Below are positions 1 through 11,861 of a stretch of DNA of 64,000 nucleotides, in pieces; position 1 is the stretch's first letter, and every line of letters begins with the position of its first letter. The translations under genes and the position numbers were made by a program. Below the pieces are notes generated by a model that was given only the letters and a program-made list of their open reading frames with translations, did no database searches and was not told the DNA's origin. Location of the stretch: the NCBI GenBank assembly GCA_007449985.2, contig VIIQ02000081.1:1-64000 (forward strand), in the 5' to 3' direction. Source of the stretch: Desmodesmus armatus. Taxonomy: Eukaryota > Chlorophyta > Chlorophyceae > Sphaeropleales > Scenedesmaceae.

Positions 1-2630
1 ACGCTGGAGCCACACGCAACACAACAAAATCCTGCAACAACTCCCAAAAGCGGGCTACTGCCTGCCGCTTCACTTCCTCCAGTTTAGCACGCTTGCTGCT
101 GCTGCCGCTGCTGCTGCTCCAGCTGCGTGAGCGCCTGCCGCGCTGCTGGACCTGCTCCTGATGCTGCGGCTGCAAGTCAGAGAGGGCTGCAGGCTGCAAG
201 AGGTCATGATGAGCTGCTGATCATCGGGGACTGCTGGAAGCTGGAACCACCTGCACACCGCGTGTTCATCTCATTCATTCATTGTTCGTTACATTGAGAT
301 CCCCGAAAGACCCAGCCCACACCATGTAAGCTCAGGACCCAACCATGTCCCTCCAATGCAACTTAAGGCGCCACCGCCTTCTCAAGAGCAGCGAACCACC
401 TCACACACAAGGTTAGGCAACATGCAAACATGTACAAGGCATAAAGCGTCTGAATGCGCGCCCATTGAAGCACATGGGGCCTGCTGAGCACCAAGCATGC
501 AGTGACACGCTATCCCCACAAGCGAACACACCATGGCAAGCAAGGCACCTGCTCCCGGTGCTGCTGCTGGGGGAACAGAAAAGTTCAAACACGAGCGTGG
601 GAACAAGAGACCAGCACGTGGCACAGACGCCCGCACTGGCCGAACCACTGCAACTGTGCACTGCTGCTCCACACTGTTGCTGTTGATGCTGCCAAGCCTT
701 CCTCCAGCTCCAGCACCAGCTCCAGCGCTGCAAAAAGCAGAAGCCCCCTCTGGCGGACTACCAGCGTGACTCGCAAATCTCTTACTGGCCCTATCCCGGG
801 CTTGGTCGACTGCCCCCAACCACTGCTGCTGACTGCTGCTGCTGCTGTCCAGCCACTGACCACACTGATGAACCGAGTACAGCCAGCAACTACTGCAACG
901 TAAAACAAACAAACGCACAACACAATGGCCCTTACACCTGCTCATCCGCGGCCTGCCGCAGCACCAAAACCGCGATGACGTAGACAGTCCGGCAGCACAA
1001 CGGAGGCTCCGCCCGCCCTGCCAGGCCCACAGAAGAAGAAGAAGGGGTACACACGCAGCTACGCTGCAACGACACCCAGCATCGGAGGGAACCAAAGTCC
1101 TTTGCAGGACCTACAAGGACGGGAACAGACAGCACGGAAAGGAGAGAACCCGCCACCATAGATGTCTGCAGAGGAGACTGTCTGAAAGGAGGGGACCACA
1201 GGCAAGGCTTCAACCCCACAAAGCCAGCCACACAGACAAGAGGGCTTCCACCAGTACCAAGCCGAACGCACACCCCCATGCCCCCGGGGCGACCACTTCG
1301 AACACAATGTGGAAGAGGCTCCAGCTGTGCTGCGACACCTTTGTATACCGGCTGCCCCAAGTCAGCGCGCCCAAGCACCTGCACCGTTCACAGGCCAGCA
1401 ACACTGCCCCCTACAACCAGGCCCAAGGCCACTGCATGGCCCTTGCCTGTGTTCTGCTGCCACTGCTGCTGCACACCAGCACCTGCCTGCTGACTCAGCG
1501 GACTGCTGCTGATCCAGCCAAAGCTGCTGCTGCTGCTGCTGTAAACGCGACAAAACCACGGCACAGTGAAGATAATCAACACTGTGCGTGATGCTGCACG
1601 CCAGCTGCTGCTCGAGCTCCAGCTCCAGCTCTCCAGCTACTGCTGTCAACTGCTACTGCCCCACCGGTCCGACAGCCCACTGTGCTGGCCAAACGCTGGT
1701 CCGAAACAGCCACAACACAACAAAGAAACCAACAAAAACAAGGGACAACACAACAACCCCAGCGCGCGGCCTACGTGAAAGACCCACGTCAGCACATCGC
1801 GATGGCTGAGCTCAGCCCGTGCTGCACAGGCTGCCTCCTGATCCGCGGCACAGACACAAGAGGAATAACTACTGACTATAATAGGGGCGAAACACACCAG
1901 CGAGGCTGGGCTGGGACAGCCCCTGGCACATGTTGCAGCGCCGTGCTGATGCGAGGCAGTTTTACGGCATGCCCAGGCCCACAATTGAACAAGTCCATTA
2001 TCAACAACCGACACAAGCACACCAGCGGCGCAAACGCACCGCCTTGGATGGACCTTCCGCAGAAGGATCCACCCATGCCATCCCGGTGGTGTGGAGCCTT
2101 TTTACGCCATGCTCAGGGCGTGTTGTCTTCAAGCACCTTTGTGCTGCCAAGCGGTGTACAGTGCATTTTGGCACGTGCAAGGATAGCGTCCATGTATATT
2201 GGGCCGCCGATAGCCCATTACAATATGTCGGTGGTCTTCAGATCGCAAGGTCTGGGGATCGAATGCTGGCAAAGACACTGACCAGGCTGTGATGTCCGCC
2301 CACCCTTGTAGCGGCTTGCAGTGGTGAAGGGGTTTCGGTGGTGATACCAAGCTTCGGCTTCGGCAGTTAACTAGGTCTGGAGAGTACCACTATGTGGTGA
2401 AAGTATCCAGTAATGAGGGAATGACAGCACAGTGGCAGCATATGCAGCGGCAGTTCCATCTCCCCTTCCCTCCTTTTTTTAATATTGTTTTTGTGTCTTT
2501 TCAACTAAGCGTCTGGTGGGCACAGGCGTGCTTCAGCCGCAACCGACAAATATATATTACAAAAACGGTTTTATTATACCACCCCTTGCTGCCGTGAGGA
2601 TTGCGACCAAGGCAAGAGGGAAAGTCATGG
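1..2630. other. CA/CAG-rich DNA, no gene recognised
   Basis: I see no protein family here. The plus strand is rich in CA and in CAG/CTG triplets (for example 85-125, 660-740, 1500-1545, 1600-1640), which opens long but meaningless frames on both strands. None shows a domain or a convincing splice pattern. The composition resembles 41.0-43.5 kb and is the strand-complement of the GT-rich tract in the 13-kb repeat, so old transposon-derived DNA is possible. That link is inference. Confidence 0.4.
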
Positions 2631-2633
2631 TAT

Positions 2634-2922
2634 GGGGATCGAGTAATAGTATATTTGAACGTTTACTCATATTACATACTTTGAAGCCATTTCGACGATC
2701 CGTCAGTTGGACTGCACTGAGCAGCCTGTTTATGCGAAATTGCCGCGACGCTGAATCATACAAAACATGCCTTGGTGGGCGCGGAGAATCTTGACAGAGC
2801 CCACGCCAATTCCTCAGCTGGCAAGTGCCCCCCCCCCCTCCCTCACAAATAGCAGAGGTCGATGCCGCACTGACGCCGGGCGTCAGACGTTCAAACATAC
2901 TATTGCTCGATACCCATGCGCA
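2634..2922. mobile_element. Small inverted-repeat (MITE-like) element
   Basis: About 30 bases at 2634-2666 (core tcgagtaatagtatatttga) recur in reverse complement at about 2888-2922 with a few mismatches, separated by about 220 bases containing a C-run at 2828-2839. Terminal inverted repeats around a short non-coding core fit a non-autonomous DNA transposon. I could not settle a target-site duplication. The element lies just 3' of the FkbM gene. An old hairpin that is not a transposon is the alternative. Confidence 0.4.
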
Positions 2923-2975
2923 TCGTTCAGTCCTGTGCAGATCTGACAGCTCTGCCCTGCCCTGATCAGACTGTC

Positions 2976-5900
2976 TCAATCTACCTGTAGCGTGCAGAAG
3001 ATATTCAGCAGCAAGTCAGTCACTCTGCCTGCAATCCCCGACTGTACCTCTTCAAGGGCTATGGTGTTGCCCAGAAAACCCTGGAAACTGCAGATGTAGC
3101 GATTGGCGTACAAAAACCTGAGAAGGTCAGTCTTCCCCTTCTGCTGCAGCAGTGGCTCATTCACCTCAGCCAAAATGTATTTGACTTGCCCCTGCCTGAT
3201 CAAAGATGCAGCCCCTTGAAGCACCGCCAGTTCGCTGCCCTCAACGTCAATCTTCAGCACCTGAACAAATTCTTGAATGAAAGCATCCAGCGGCATGACT
3301 GTCATGTTGGCTCTTCGTGACCAGCCAGAGGCCTCCAGCATCGCAAGCTTTGATGCTTCAGTTTGACAAACTGTCTTTCCATCACTTGGGTTATTGTCGG
3401 GGCTGATTACAACACAGTCATCTCGACAGGACCCGAGCCCCAATCCAAACAAGGTCACTGTGTTCAAAAGCCACGGCGAGTGGCAGAGCATTTTGCGTAG
3501 GTATAGCACATTGGTTGGCATCGCTTCAAATCAAAAAAATCAAATCAAAGTTACACCTGTAGCTATGAAACTCAAGAGCTCATGCCAGCCATTCACTGAT
3601 ATCACGGAGATAGCACAACAACCCAGAAGGAACAACATACTGAGGATCAAAACAGAGAAGCCTGACGCTTTTGTGAGGATGAAAACCAACCCAAAAATCC
3701 CCAAGCGTACTATCTAAGTGCACGAGATGGACAACCCTCCGAATGGATGCCGGGCAAAAACCTCCGTGGAGGAATATAAAAACCCTTTGTGGCAATGTGA
3801 CTTTGGGCTGGACCAATTCGGAGGCTCGGCACTAGACGGCTCTCGATACAAAAACACAAAGCTGTCAAATCAGTCAACTGCCGTCAACGCTCCACTGCTG
3901 CTGCTGCTGCTGCAAAGGACTGTTACTGCTCTCCAGTGATATCAGCTGCAGGCCCAGGTGTTAACGCCATAGAGCTTCCTCCATTGGCCTCGCGCCCTGC
4001 AAGGGCGGCTCTTCTAATGTCCCAAGCGCGGAGGATGTAGTTGGCCATCAAAGGCTGGTTGAGCAGTTGGCGCCATGGGGCCTGTGTGGGGCTGGCTTGG
4101 GCATCTGCAATACAGTCTGCAATATGTGGCATGCTGCGGGGGATAGAGTAGGCAGGGCACTCCAACAGGAAGTGAGTGGGTGTTTCAGCATGTTGTTTAC
4201 AGGATGGGCAGAGTTGCCTTGCATTGCGTGCAGCAGCTGTCTCCCTGTGTCTTGTATGGATATGGAAGGCATTGAGTGGGAGGGTTTCAAGGCGGAAGTG
4301 CATGAACAGTGAAGCGGCTCTACATGATTCCAGGTGGGGAGTGGTGGTTAGAGTGTGATTGGAAGCAGCACAGTGTGGAAGTGATTGGAAGCAGCACAGT
4401 GATTGGAAGTGATTGGAAGCAGCACAGTGAGGAGCATCAGAAGCACACATGTGACAGCCTCAAGGGTTGTCGGTGGCTTTACCACTGGCAGAAGAAAACA
4501 GTCACCCCGTGCGCCCATGTCACGCACCAAGTTGGTCAAAAAGTGGCCAAAATCGAACATGCTTGCAATCAAACCAGCCACTCACAGGGGAAAGCCAGCA
4601 CACCCATGACACCATGAGGGACAACAGCAGCCATATAGGAACAGCAGGGTGCTGCCCCACCTCAGATGCAAGCACACCTTGCAGGGACCAATGAGGAAAA
4701 TCCACCAGTGGCGCACACCTAGGGACAAAAGTTTGTGCTCAATGTGACTGACACAGTGGCACTCACAAGCTAGAAGATCAGCTTTGTCATCAGTACCCAC
4801 CACCACACAGCTGAAGAGGTGCACTACCAGGGCAGTTGCATGACAGGCTCTGCCAATCACTGCAACCATCACTGCATGCAAGTGCAACCCTGGGGGTGAC
4901 CCCCTCAAAAAGTGCCTGAAATTGCAAGGTGATTTTGACCCCCACACCCTTCAGTCCAGGCTGCAGCCACAGGAATGGATGCTGCAGATAGCCCCACCAG
5001 CTGCATGTATGCCTCACCCCCAGCCCATCCCCCTGCCCCCCAAAGCCATGTGCAGCTTCAGCACAGAGAAGGCCAACCTGGCAGCCAGCACCCCTGAAAA
5101 CTTCAAACGACACAACATGTGCCCCTACGTTAGCAGCCCTCACGGTGAACAGGCCAATATTGGTCCCTGCATCAACAACCAAAGGCACTCCAGCCCCTTT
5201 GTATTGATGGATAGCCCACTCCATCTGTTGCACCAAACCTTCCTCAAACTGGCCCACCGTCTGCAGTATCTTCAGTATGTAGTCTTGCGATGTGCCAAAC
5301 AGGGTAATGTTGTCCAACACCGTAAAATTATTCGGAGCTGCATACAGATGGTGTCCATATCCACAATACAGCACCTGGTGCAGGTGCATAGCAGTCCTTG
5401 GAGTCAATTCCATGGCCTGCACTGCAACAGTATCCAGCAGTTGTGCTGAGGTGGTGGTGTTGAGGTCCAGAGACGCCAGTATGGAAACGTCTTTGTTCAT
5501 CCGGAAACTTGCGAGGTAGGGGCCAGGACTGCGAAGCCTGCAGCAAAACATACGGAGATAAAACAAGGATACATGTACACTAGCCCTGGCAGGGCCTATC
5601 AATATCTGGCGGATGGCCCCTGGAGTGGTGGCGGACTGTCGTTTGAGCGTTTTAGCCAGCTGGCCAGTCTGCTTGAACAAATGGTCAACACTGACAAACA
5701 CTGTTTGTCACTGTGCTGTGGACCCACAAGTCTGCATCAGGGACTGAGGGGCCTATACAAGCGGTCACCTGGCCAGCAGCGCAGGACACAAAAATAGTAA
5801 CGCAATCGTACATACTGTAACCAAGCACAATCTTTGGTGAGTCGCAATCATAGCGACCTTGTATGCGGACGTTCCGGAAGACGGTGAATGTAAACAACGC

Positions 5901-5977
5901 GTCGACGCCGACAACGTTCCCCTTCCCTGTATCACCACTCTTGCTGCTGGCCTGCCACTATAGCTGTAGCGAGCCAT
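2976..5977 (-). pseudogene. FkbM-family methyltransferase, membrane-anchored, split by a LINE insertion
   Basis: FkbM-family enzymes are SAM-dependent methyltransferases, often acting on sugars. Exon 1 (start ATG at 5977 or, more likely, 5851) runs to 5769 and encodes a short head plus one hydrophobic segment (LVTVCTIALLFLCPALLA), a type II anchor. The donor CCAG|GTGACC at 5769/5768 joins the acceptor CTGCAG|G at 5538/5537 in phase, giving R-LRSPGPYLASF. Exon 2 carries SAM motif I (VVDAGTNIGLFTVRAA) and reaches SFE at 5101. The frame resumes at 3523 with AMPTNVLYLRK and continues through ILKIDVEGSELAVLQGA and LAEVNEP to the stop at 2976. Removing the insertion and one copy of its 7-bp duplication restores one frame of about 355 residues (397 from the upstream ATG), a normal family length. 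As sequenced the exon is interrupted, so the allele is probably null unless the insert is spliced out. TGTAA complements lie at 2672-2676 and 2557-2561. Confidence 0.8.
3531..5100 (-). mobile_element. 5'-truncated non-LTR (LINE-like) retrotransposon inside the FkbM exon
   Basis: The insert is flanked by direct copies of cttcaaa at 3524-3530 and 5101-5107 (TTTGAAG on the coding strand), a target-site duplication. Read on the minus strand its 3' end is T-rich (two TTTGA-like steps, then T7) next to the duplication. The minus frame at about 3923-4330 encodes the tail typical of LINE reverse transcriptases: HTRHRET, then CPSC followed by ETPTHFLLECPAY (about 4148-4210). No catalytic RT domain is present. 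The 5' half (about 4440-5100) has no similarity I recognise, and 4358-4432 is a short tandem repeat of gtgattggaagcagcacagt. The copy is dead on arrival or chimeric. Confidence 0.8.
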
Positions 5978-6500
5978 TCATTGGGAACCGGTCATTCCTT
6001 GCTCACTCTCGCTGTGTCTTTGGGCAGGGTTGAGATACACAAGGAGTGTAGGGGTGAATGAGATTACCAATCAATCTCAGATTATAAGTTATAGCGTGCA
6101 GGCTCGCCAAAGCCAAGCCTCGCCCAAGCAGATGCTGCCGACTGCCCCTGGTAATGCAGCAGCTACCGAGTTGGGTAGGATGGCTCTGGCTGCCGCTGCA
6201 GCAGCATCTGGCTCCTCTGACGGGCATAGCGGCTGCAGCTTGATTCAGGAGTTTGGCCCGGCCAGTGCCCTCTGGCAAATAGCAGGCAGCAAGTGTTGCT
6301 TTGGCAAAGTACGAAGCCCTCATGGCTTTGGCAGTGGGACTGGGTCTGGCTGATGGCACCATTGGCAGTGCGTCCTCTAGGCTGGGAGACCTGCCCATGC
6401 CTGGGGGCAGCTGCAGTGCAGCCCCACACCGCAACAGCCAGCCTGCTGCAGCAACCCAGCTGCGCATGTGGAGCATCCCCAACGTGCGTGACCAGGAGGT
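5978..6500. other. Sequence between the FkbM gene and the tandem repeat; no clear gene
   Basis: Open frames exist on both strands (the plus frame from 6030 is Ala-rich, and one from 6301 continues to 6759), but I recognise no domain. A shared splice pattern with the AP2 gene downstream was not found. The stretch could hold promoter sequence for the divergent FkbM gene, whose first ATG lies at 5851 or 5977. Confidence 0.3.
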
Positions 6501-6778
6501 ATTAGGCTTGCCGCGGGACAGCCAGGCTGTGCTGGGAGGGTCAAGGGCTGCAGTGGCAGCCTTCACATCACGCGCCAGCAGCTGCCAGCCTCCCCGCCAC
6601 CTCACCCCGGCCGGCCCAACCCCAGCAGCAGATGCCCTGCCCCTAGGCGGTAAAAGCATGGCAGCTGTCAATGCCATTGACAAAGGCCAGCATGAGACAT
6701 GTCCTGAGGATGCAGACACGACAGCCGTACTGCAGCAAGGCCCCAACTCGTTTGAGTGACTGTTGCTTCATGAGCTGG

Positions 6779-7920
6779 ATCTGAATCAGCAGTGCCTAGC
6801 TGCACACTCATATGTTGCTTTTGCAGCACAAGCACGAGACATGTTTTCCCAATTTCCTTCACATTGATGATCATCGACCGACAGGGCCTGTTGTGTCACG
6901 TTTTGCCTTAGGGTGAAGAGTCTTTACAGTGTTGGCTGGCAGGGGGGGGGTGGCTATGCGCTGTCTCTAGAGAGAGGAGGTAGGGTCTGGCTAAAGGTAT
7001 CAATCCTCTGGGTACTGTCACCTCTTGGAGGTACTTTCCAGTCAGCCGAAGCTTGGCTAAGTTGGAGGGTGCACCCTTGCGTGGTACGTAAACAGTTACA
7101 GTTTTTGGGGGCAGCAAAGCCGTGCAACCCGCAAGGGAGCCAAGGGCTCATGGGATAGTATAGAATAATAGACAAAAAATTATAAAAGTCAAAAATACAG
7201 CACGGTGCCCAGAAAAAAAGGACCAGGAGGGGGGGGTTGTCTCCCTGACCAGGTCCTTTGTTTTCTGGGCACCGTGCTGTATTTTTGACTTTGATATTTT
7301 TTGTCTATATTTCTATACTATCCCATGAGCCCTTGGCTCCCTTGCGGGTTGCACGGCTTTGCTGCCCCCAAAAACTGTAACTGTTTACGTACCACGTAAG
7401 GGTGCACCCTCCAAATTAGCCAAGCTTCGGCTGACTGGAAAGTGCCTCCAAGAGGTGACCGTCACCTCTGGGTACTGAGTACCCAGAGGATCGATACCTT
7501 TACAGACCCTATCTCCTCTCTCAAGAGACAGCGCATAGCCCCCCCCCCCCCTACCACCCCCCACCCCCCCCCCCCGCCCCCCCACCCCACCCTCTGACAG
7601 CCAACACTGTAAAGACTCTTCGCACTGTCGTGACACAGCAGGCCCTGTCGGTCGATGATCATCAATGTGAAGGTAATTCTGTCTGTTCGTCAGTGCATTC
7701 TCAGATGAGTCCTACGATGGCTATTCAAATGCGTTCTATGATGCTGATGCCCCATGAGCCTCGTTGGCTCCCTACAGGGTGTTCAGGCTCAGCCTGAACC
7801 ATGTAACAGTAACAGTAATTGGGAAAACCAATTGGTATTGGTATTGGTAATTGGGAAAACATATCTCGTGCATGTGCTGCAAAAGCAACCTATGAGTGCG
7901 CAGCCAGGCACTGCTGATTC
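6779..7920. mobile_element. Giant fold-back (inverted-repeat) element, copy 1
   Basis: About 380 bases at 6856-7235 are repeated in reverse complement at about 7262-7680, with a loop of only about 25 bases that includes a G-run. Landmarks on both arms are the gatgatcatcgaccgacagg ends, the gtgcccagaaaa core and the ttggctcccttgcgggttgc block. A second arm pair, 6779-6856 against 7848-7920 (gaatcagcagtgcct and its complement), continues the symmetry but is offset on the right by about 170 extra bases. The arms have diverged in homopolymers. There is no coding capacity. It fits a fold-back or long-TIR non-autonomous DNA transposon, and transcripts would form long double-stranded RNA. Confidence 0.75.
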
Positions 7921-8395
7921 ATTGCCCCCATTGCAAGCCCCTGGCAGTACTGCCAGGGCACTAGTGCCATTGGCTGCGAGACTGGCAGAACACTGCTGCC
8001 TAAAGCTCTGCTGCATCAAGCCCCGCTTCAAGAGTGATACCCAACCAATAGGAATAGCACGGCTGTAATCAACACCCACATGCACACCCATACCATGCCT
8101 CCTTTGCCTCACCAGCAACCGGCCATTCCCTTGCTTGTGGCAAACTTGTCTTGGGTTCAACCCGCTCGGGTTCAACCCTGCCAACTTACCCACTGATCGA
8201 TAGATGCCTTCGCCCCGCTGACGGTGCTTGCGCGAAAACCGCCTGTGCTCTGTTTGTATGCTACATTTCTTTCACTCCTGCTCTCCTTCAGTGCGAGCAG
8301 TGCCAGCAAAAGGTGGTTAACCCCGGCCTGAGCTACACACAGCTTCAGGACTAGTTAAGCTCAGGCATTTACGGAGCTTTACACCAAGCTTTGCG

Positions 8396-10668
8396 ATGGA
8401 CAGGCATTCACCGTATGGAGCAGGCATATCTTATGAACCAAACCGTAGGGGCCACAACAAGTACCGCGCCCGCATCTTCAGCAAGGGAGCAAAAGATTTA
8501 GGAAGGTGCGTGGATATTGGACGGGTGCTTGCAGCGCCTCGCTGCTTGTGCAGGCCGGCAGCTTCAATTTTGACAGGCCAGCTTAACGTATCAAGTACAG
8601 GACCGAAAAGGAGAGCGACGATTGCATTAAGAGTCAGACGTTGTCATCGTAGTCTCCCCGCCTGGGCAAGCCCCCAGTATGGCTTACCATTATACCAGAA
8701 AACAGACTGCACACACCTGCTGCGTCCCAGCATCCACGCACAATTCCCTCGTCCTTCAAGACTTTCAATCAGCTTCCTGTATGCCTCGCCATCTTCACCT
8801 AGGCCTTGGCAAGGCCCTGAGGGTAGTGGCTTGAAATGTCCGGTTGCCTGCTTCAGCCATGCCAGACTCTGAGAGGGTACCACAGTGTAACATAGGCAGC
8901 GCAGAGCTATCCACCCTCAATAGTTCCTTCCAGCTGTCGTGTACCTTACCCCTGAGTACATACTGTTGTGCTCTGTCTGAATCACCACCGCAGGTACCGT
9001 ACTCCTCAAGAAGCACGCCAGGCACTGGATCAGGCTGCTGGGCTGCTGCACTTCTTCAAGCTCAGCCAGCAGGGACAACAGCAGCCAGATCTTGAAGGGG
9101 TCTCCCTCAAAGTGCTGCACGCTGTACAGCGCATCATTGAACGCAACCCACAGCTGTACTGGGGACAGCCGCAGGAGTTATGGGGCGACATCATGGCCCA
9201 AGCAGCAGCACCCACAGCAGCAGCAGCAGCAGCCTTGGTACAGGAGCCGCACACTGCTGCCATGGCTGCAGCTCAGGCAGAGGCAGCGGCCGCGGCAGCT
9301 GCGGCTGCCACTGGCGCTGCCGCTGCTCACCACTTTGAAGCGTGGCAGCAGCAGGAGCAGCTGCAGCAGCTGGAGCATGAGCACGCTGCTGCCATGGCTG
9401 CAGCTCAGGCAGAGGCAGCAGCAGCGGCTGCGACAGCTGCCCCTGCCGCTGGCGCTGCCGCTGCTCACCACTTTGAAGCATGGCAGCAGCAGGAGCACGC
9501 TGATGCCATGGCTTCAGCGCAGGCAGCAGCAGCTGCGGCTGCCGCTGCCGCTGCCGCTGCTCACCACCTTGGAGCATGGCAGCAGCAGGAGCAGCTGGAG
9601 CAGGAGCACGCTGATGCCATGGCTTCAGCGCAGGCAGAGGCAGCAGCAGCTGCGGCTGCCACTGGCGCTGCCGCTGCTCAATACCTTGGAACATGGCAGC
9701 AGCTGGAGCAGGAGGAGGACCCACTTGCTTGGCTGCTGCAACCAGCTCCACAGCATCCTTCAGTTCTGCAGCCTGCTTTTCCTCCTGAGGCCGCGATCAT
9801 GGGTGCCACAGTCGGGCTTGTGCATGGGGAGGGCGAAAGCTTCCTCAACCTGCTGCTGGATGGCAGCGACGTTGACGTGAGTGGTGGTGCAAGCTATACC
9901 ATAGCACCACAGCCCACATTCTCAGACGACACAACAGCCACGTCAGCAAAACCAGCAGCGGCAGCAGCACTAGAGGCAGCCCTCCTGCCATCGCCGGTGC
10001 TGCTGCACGCTCCTGTGGAGCTCCAGCCACAGCACTCTATGGTGATGAGCACAGCAGCAGCAGCAGCGACACCTCAATACCCCCTGCCGCAGATGGCTGC
10101 TGCGTCCTCTAGCCCTCCTGCTGTTGGTATGGGCCTGTCAGCAACCTTCCTGGGGCTGGCAACGGGCTACGAGCTGATGCTGTTTGCTGACGTGTGTGTG
10201 GAGCGCCTGCTGTGGCTGTACAACCAGCAGCTGGTGCCCTTCATGGGTATGCACGGTGTGCCCAAGAGGGGCCTGCTGCTGCAGTGGCAGACTGCTGTGC
10301 GCCAGGCCATCATCAGCTCTGGTCAGCCCCTCAGTGTGCAGCAGGCTGTCATGCAGCTGTTGAGTGGGATGGTGTGCACGCTGCTGTCTTATGCAGCTGA
10401 TGCCAGCGTTGACAGCAGCGGCTATATGTCCCAGGGTGGGGGCACGTTGGCCACACCCACAAGCTGGGAGCTGGTGCTGTGTGTGGTGGAGGGGCTGATG
10501 CAGTCTTTGGAGCACTTGAGGGAGCAGTGCAGCAACAGCAGCAGCAGGTGGATGGAGCCTGGTGTGGTACCCAGCACTGTGCAGCTGTGGTGTGCTTGGG
10601 TGGAGGCGCAGCCGGCCCTGCCAGCTGGCTGCTTTGTCCGTCAGCTGTTGCGTCAGCTGGGTGCGTAG
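8396..10668 (+). CDS. AP2-domain protein with poly-Ala/Gln repeats, copy 1
   Basis: Exon 1 is 8396-8505 and exon 2 is 8994-10668, with an intron donor AAG|GTGCGT and acceptor CCGCAG|G. The split codon makes R, so the joined reading is SYEPNRRGHNKYRARIFSKG followed by AKDLGR and YRTPQEARQALDQAA. That is the three-strand-plus-helix layout of an AP2 DNA-binding domain (residues about 10-58), and neither exon shows it alone. The joined protein has 594 residues. Residues about 110-280 form four Ala-rich repeats with the recurring cores AMAAAQAEAAA and HHFEAWQQQE. The C-terminal 170 residues look helical and match nothing I know. A transcription-factor role is inferred from the domain. The start was chosen because TAA at 8318 closes the frame upstream. 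Copy 2 encodes the same exon-2 protein. Confidence 0.72.
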
Positions 10669-11775
10669 ATGTTCACGAGGTGCTTGTTGTTGTTATGTCG
10701 GTTGTTCAGGAGGTGCTTGTTGGGTGTTCAGGGAGGTGCTTGTTGGTGCCACCTCCAAGCCGCTAGCACACAAGTCTGCTGTTTGCGTGGTAGCCAGCCA
10801 GCTTTTGGCGTATGTCCTCATGCAAGCGTGTGCAGACCTTAGGATTGTTTGTCGTGGCAGCGCCGATCACGATTTGGGTATGGCCGGGAGCTTGTGGTTG
10901 TGTAGTTTGTGGTGTGACACCTTGCATGCACCTGACGGATTGGCTCAGGCGTGGTGGTGAGGGTATGTGGAGACCATCCACTGGGCATCAGACAGCCTGG
11001 TGTGAGCGTGTGTTGGGACAGCTTTGCGTCTCAGAGGCAACAAAGCGTGTGCCTAGATCATGTGAACCATGCACTGCACGGTGTGCTCTCTCTGCGCTCG
11101 TCGCATGTGCCATTGCTGTTGACACTGTAGGGCAACCACGTCGCTTGTGCTGGCTGAGTGGGTGTTTCTAAGGCATGATGATGCTCACTTCCAGAGCATT
11201 GCCCTTGTGTCATGGCTTGCCTGTGAGGTGGGCTCAAAATCAGCTCATCAAGGTTGTGTTGGGTTGTGCACCATGTGCATGTTTGGTGCGTGTCCCGAGC
11301 ACAGGGCCTGTATGTGTTATGTAGCAGACCACTGTGTCGTGCTGGGTATTTATGGCAGTCCATACCTGTGAGGTTGCATGTGTGATGCTGGTCTTGATTC
11401 ATGTGGCCCATGTATGCCCTCGGTATTGTGGGCTTGGGGTTGTGGTTTTGCTTTTCAGGTGTGCGACGTGGTAGATCGTGTACACACGGGGTGCCTCTAT
11501 TATGGCACACTGCTCACATGTGTCCTACGGCTTGAAGTTTGTTTGGGCTTGGGGGGGTGTGGAGGTATCAACAACATGATGTGCATGGTGCGCTGTGCCA
11601 ACATGTCTTGGTCAGGTACTTGCCATCTGGGGGTGCATCAGTTGAGCAGTTTGATCAGGGCTTCGCACGGCAGCATAAGTTGAGGAATACTATAGTGGGG
11701 CTTGGCTGCATCACTGCAGCACAGCATGGTTGCTGTGTGCCTTGAACCAGTATGTGCGGTTTTGTTAGTGTGTGT

Positions 11776-11861
<86 letters not shown>

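Noticed and set aside
5108..5537. Treating 3531-5100 as an ordinary intron of the FkbM gene
   Set aside because: The exon boundary offers no donor/acceptor pair that keeps the frame, while the 7-bp duplication and LINE tail explain the gap exactly.
9191..9751. Long frames on both strands opposite and beside the AP2 gene (Gln/Arg/Pro-rich, 186-262 codons)
   Set aside because: Out-of-frame readings of GCA/CAG repeats. The Ala-rich frame is the one that continues the AP2 domain.
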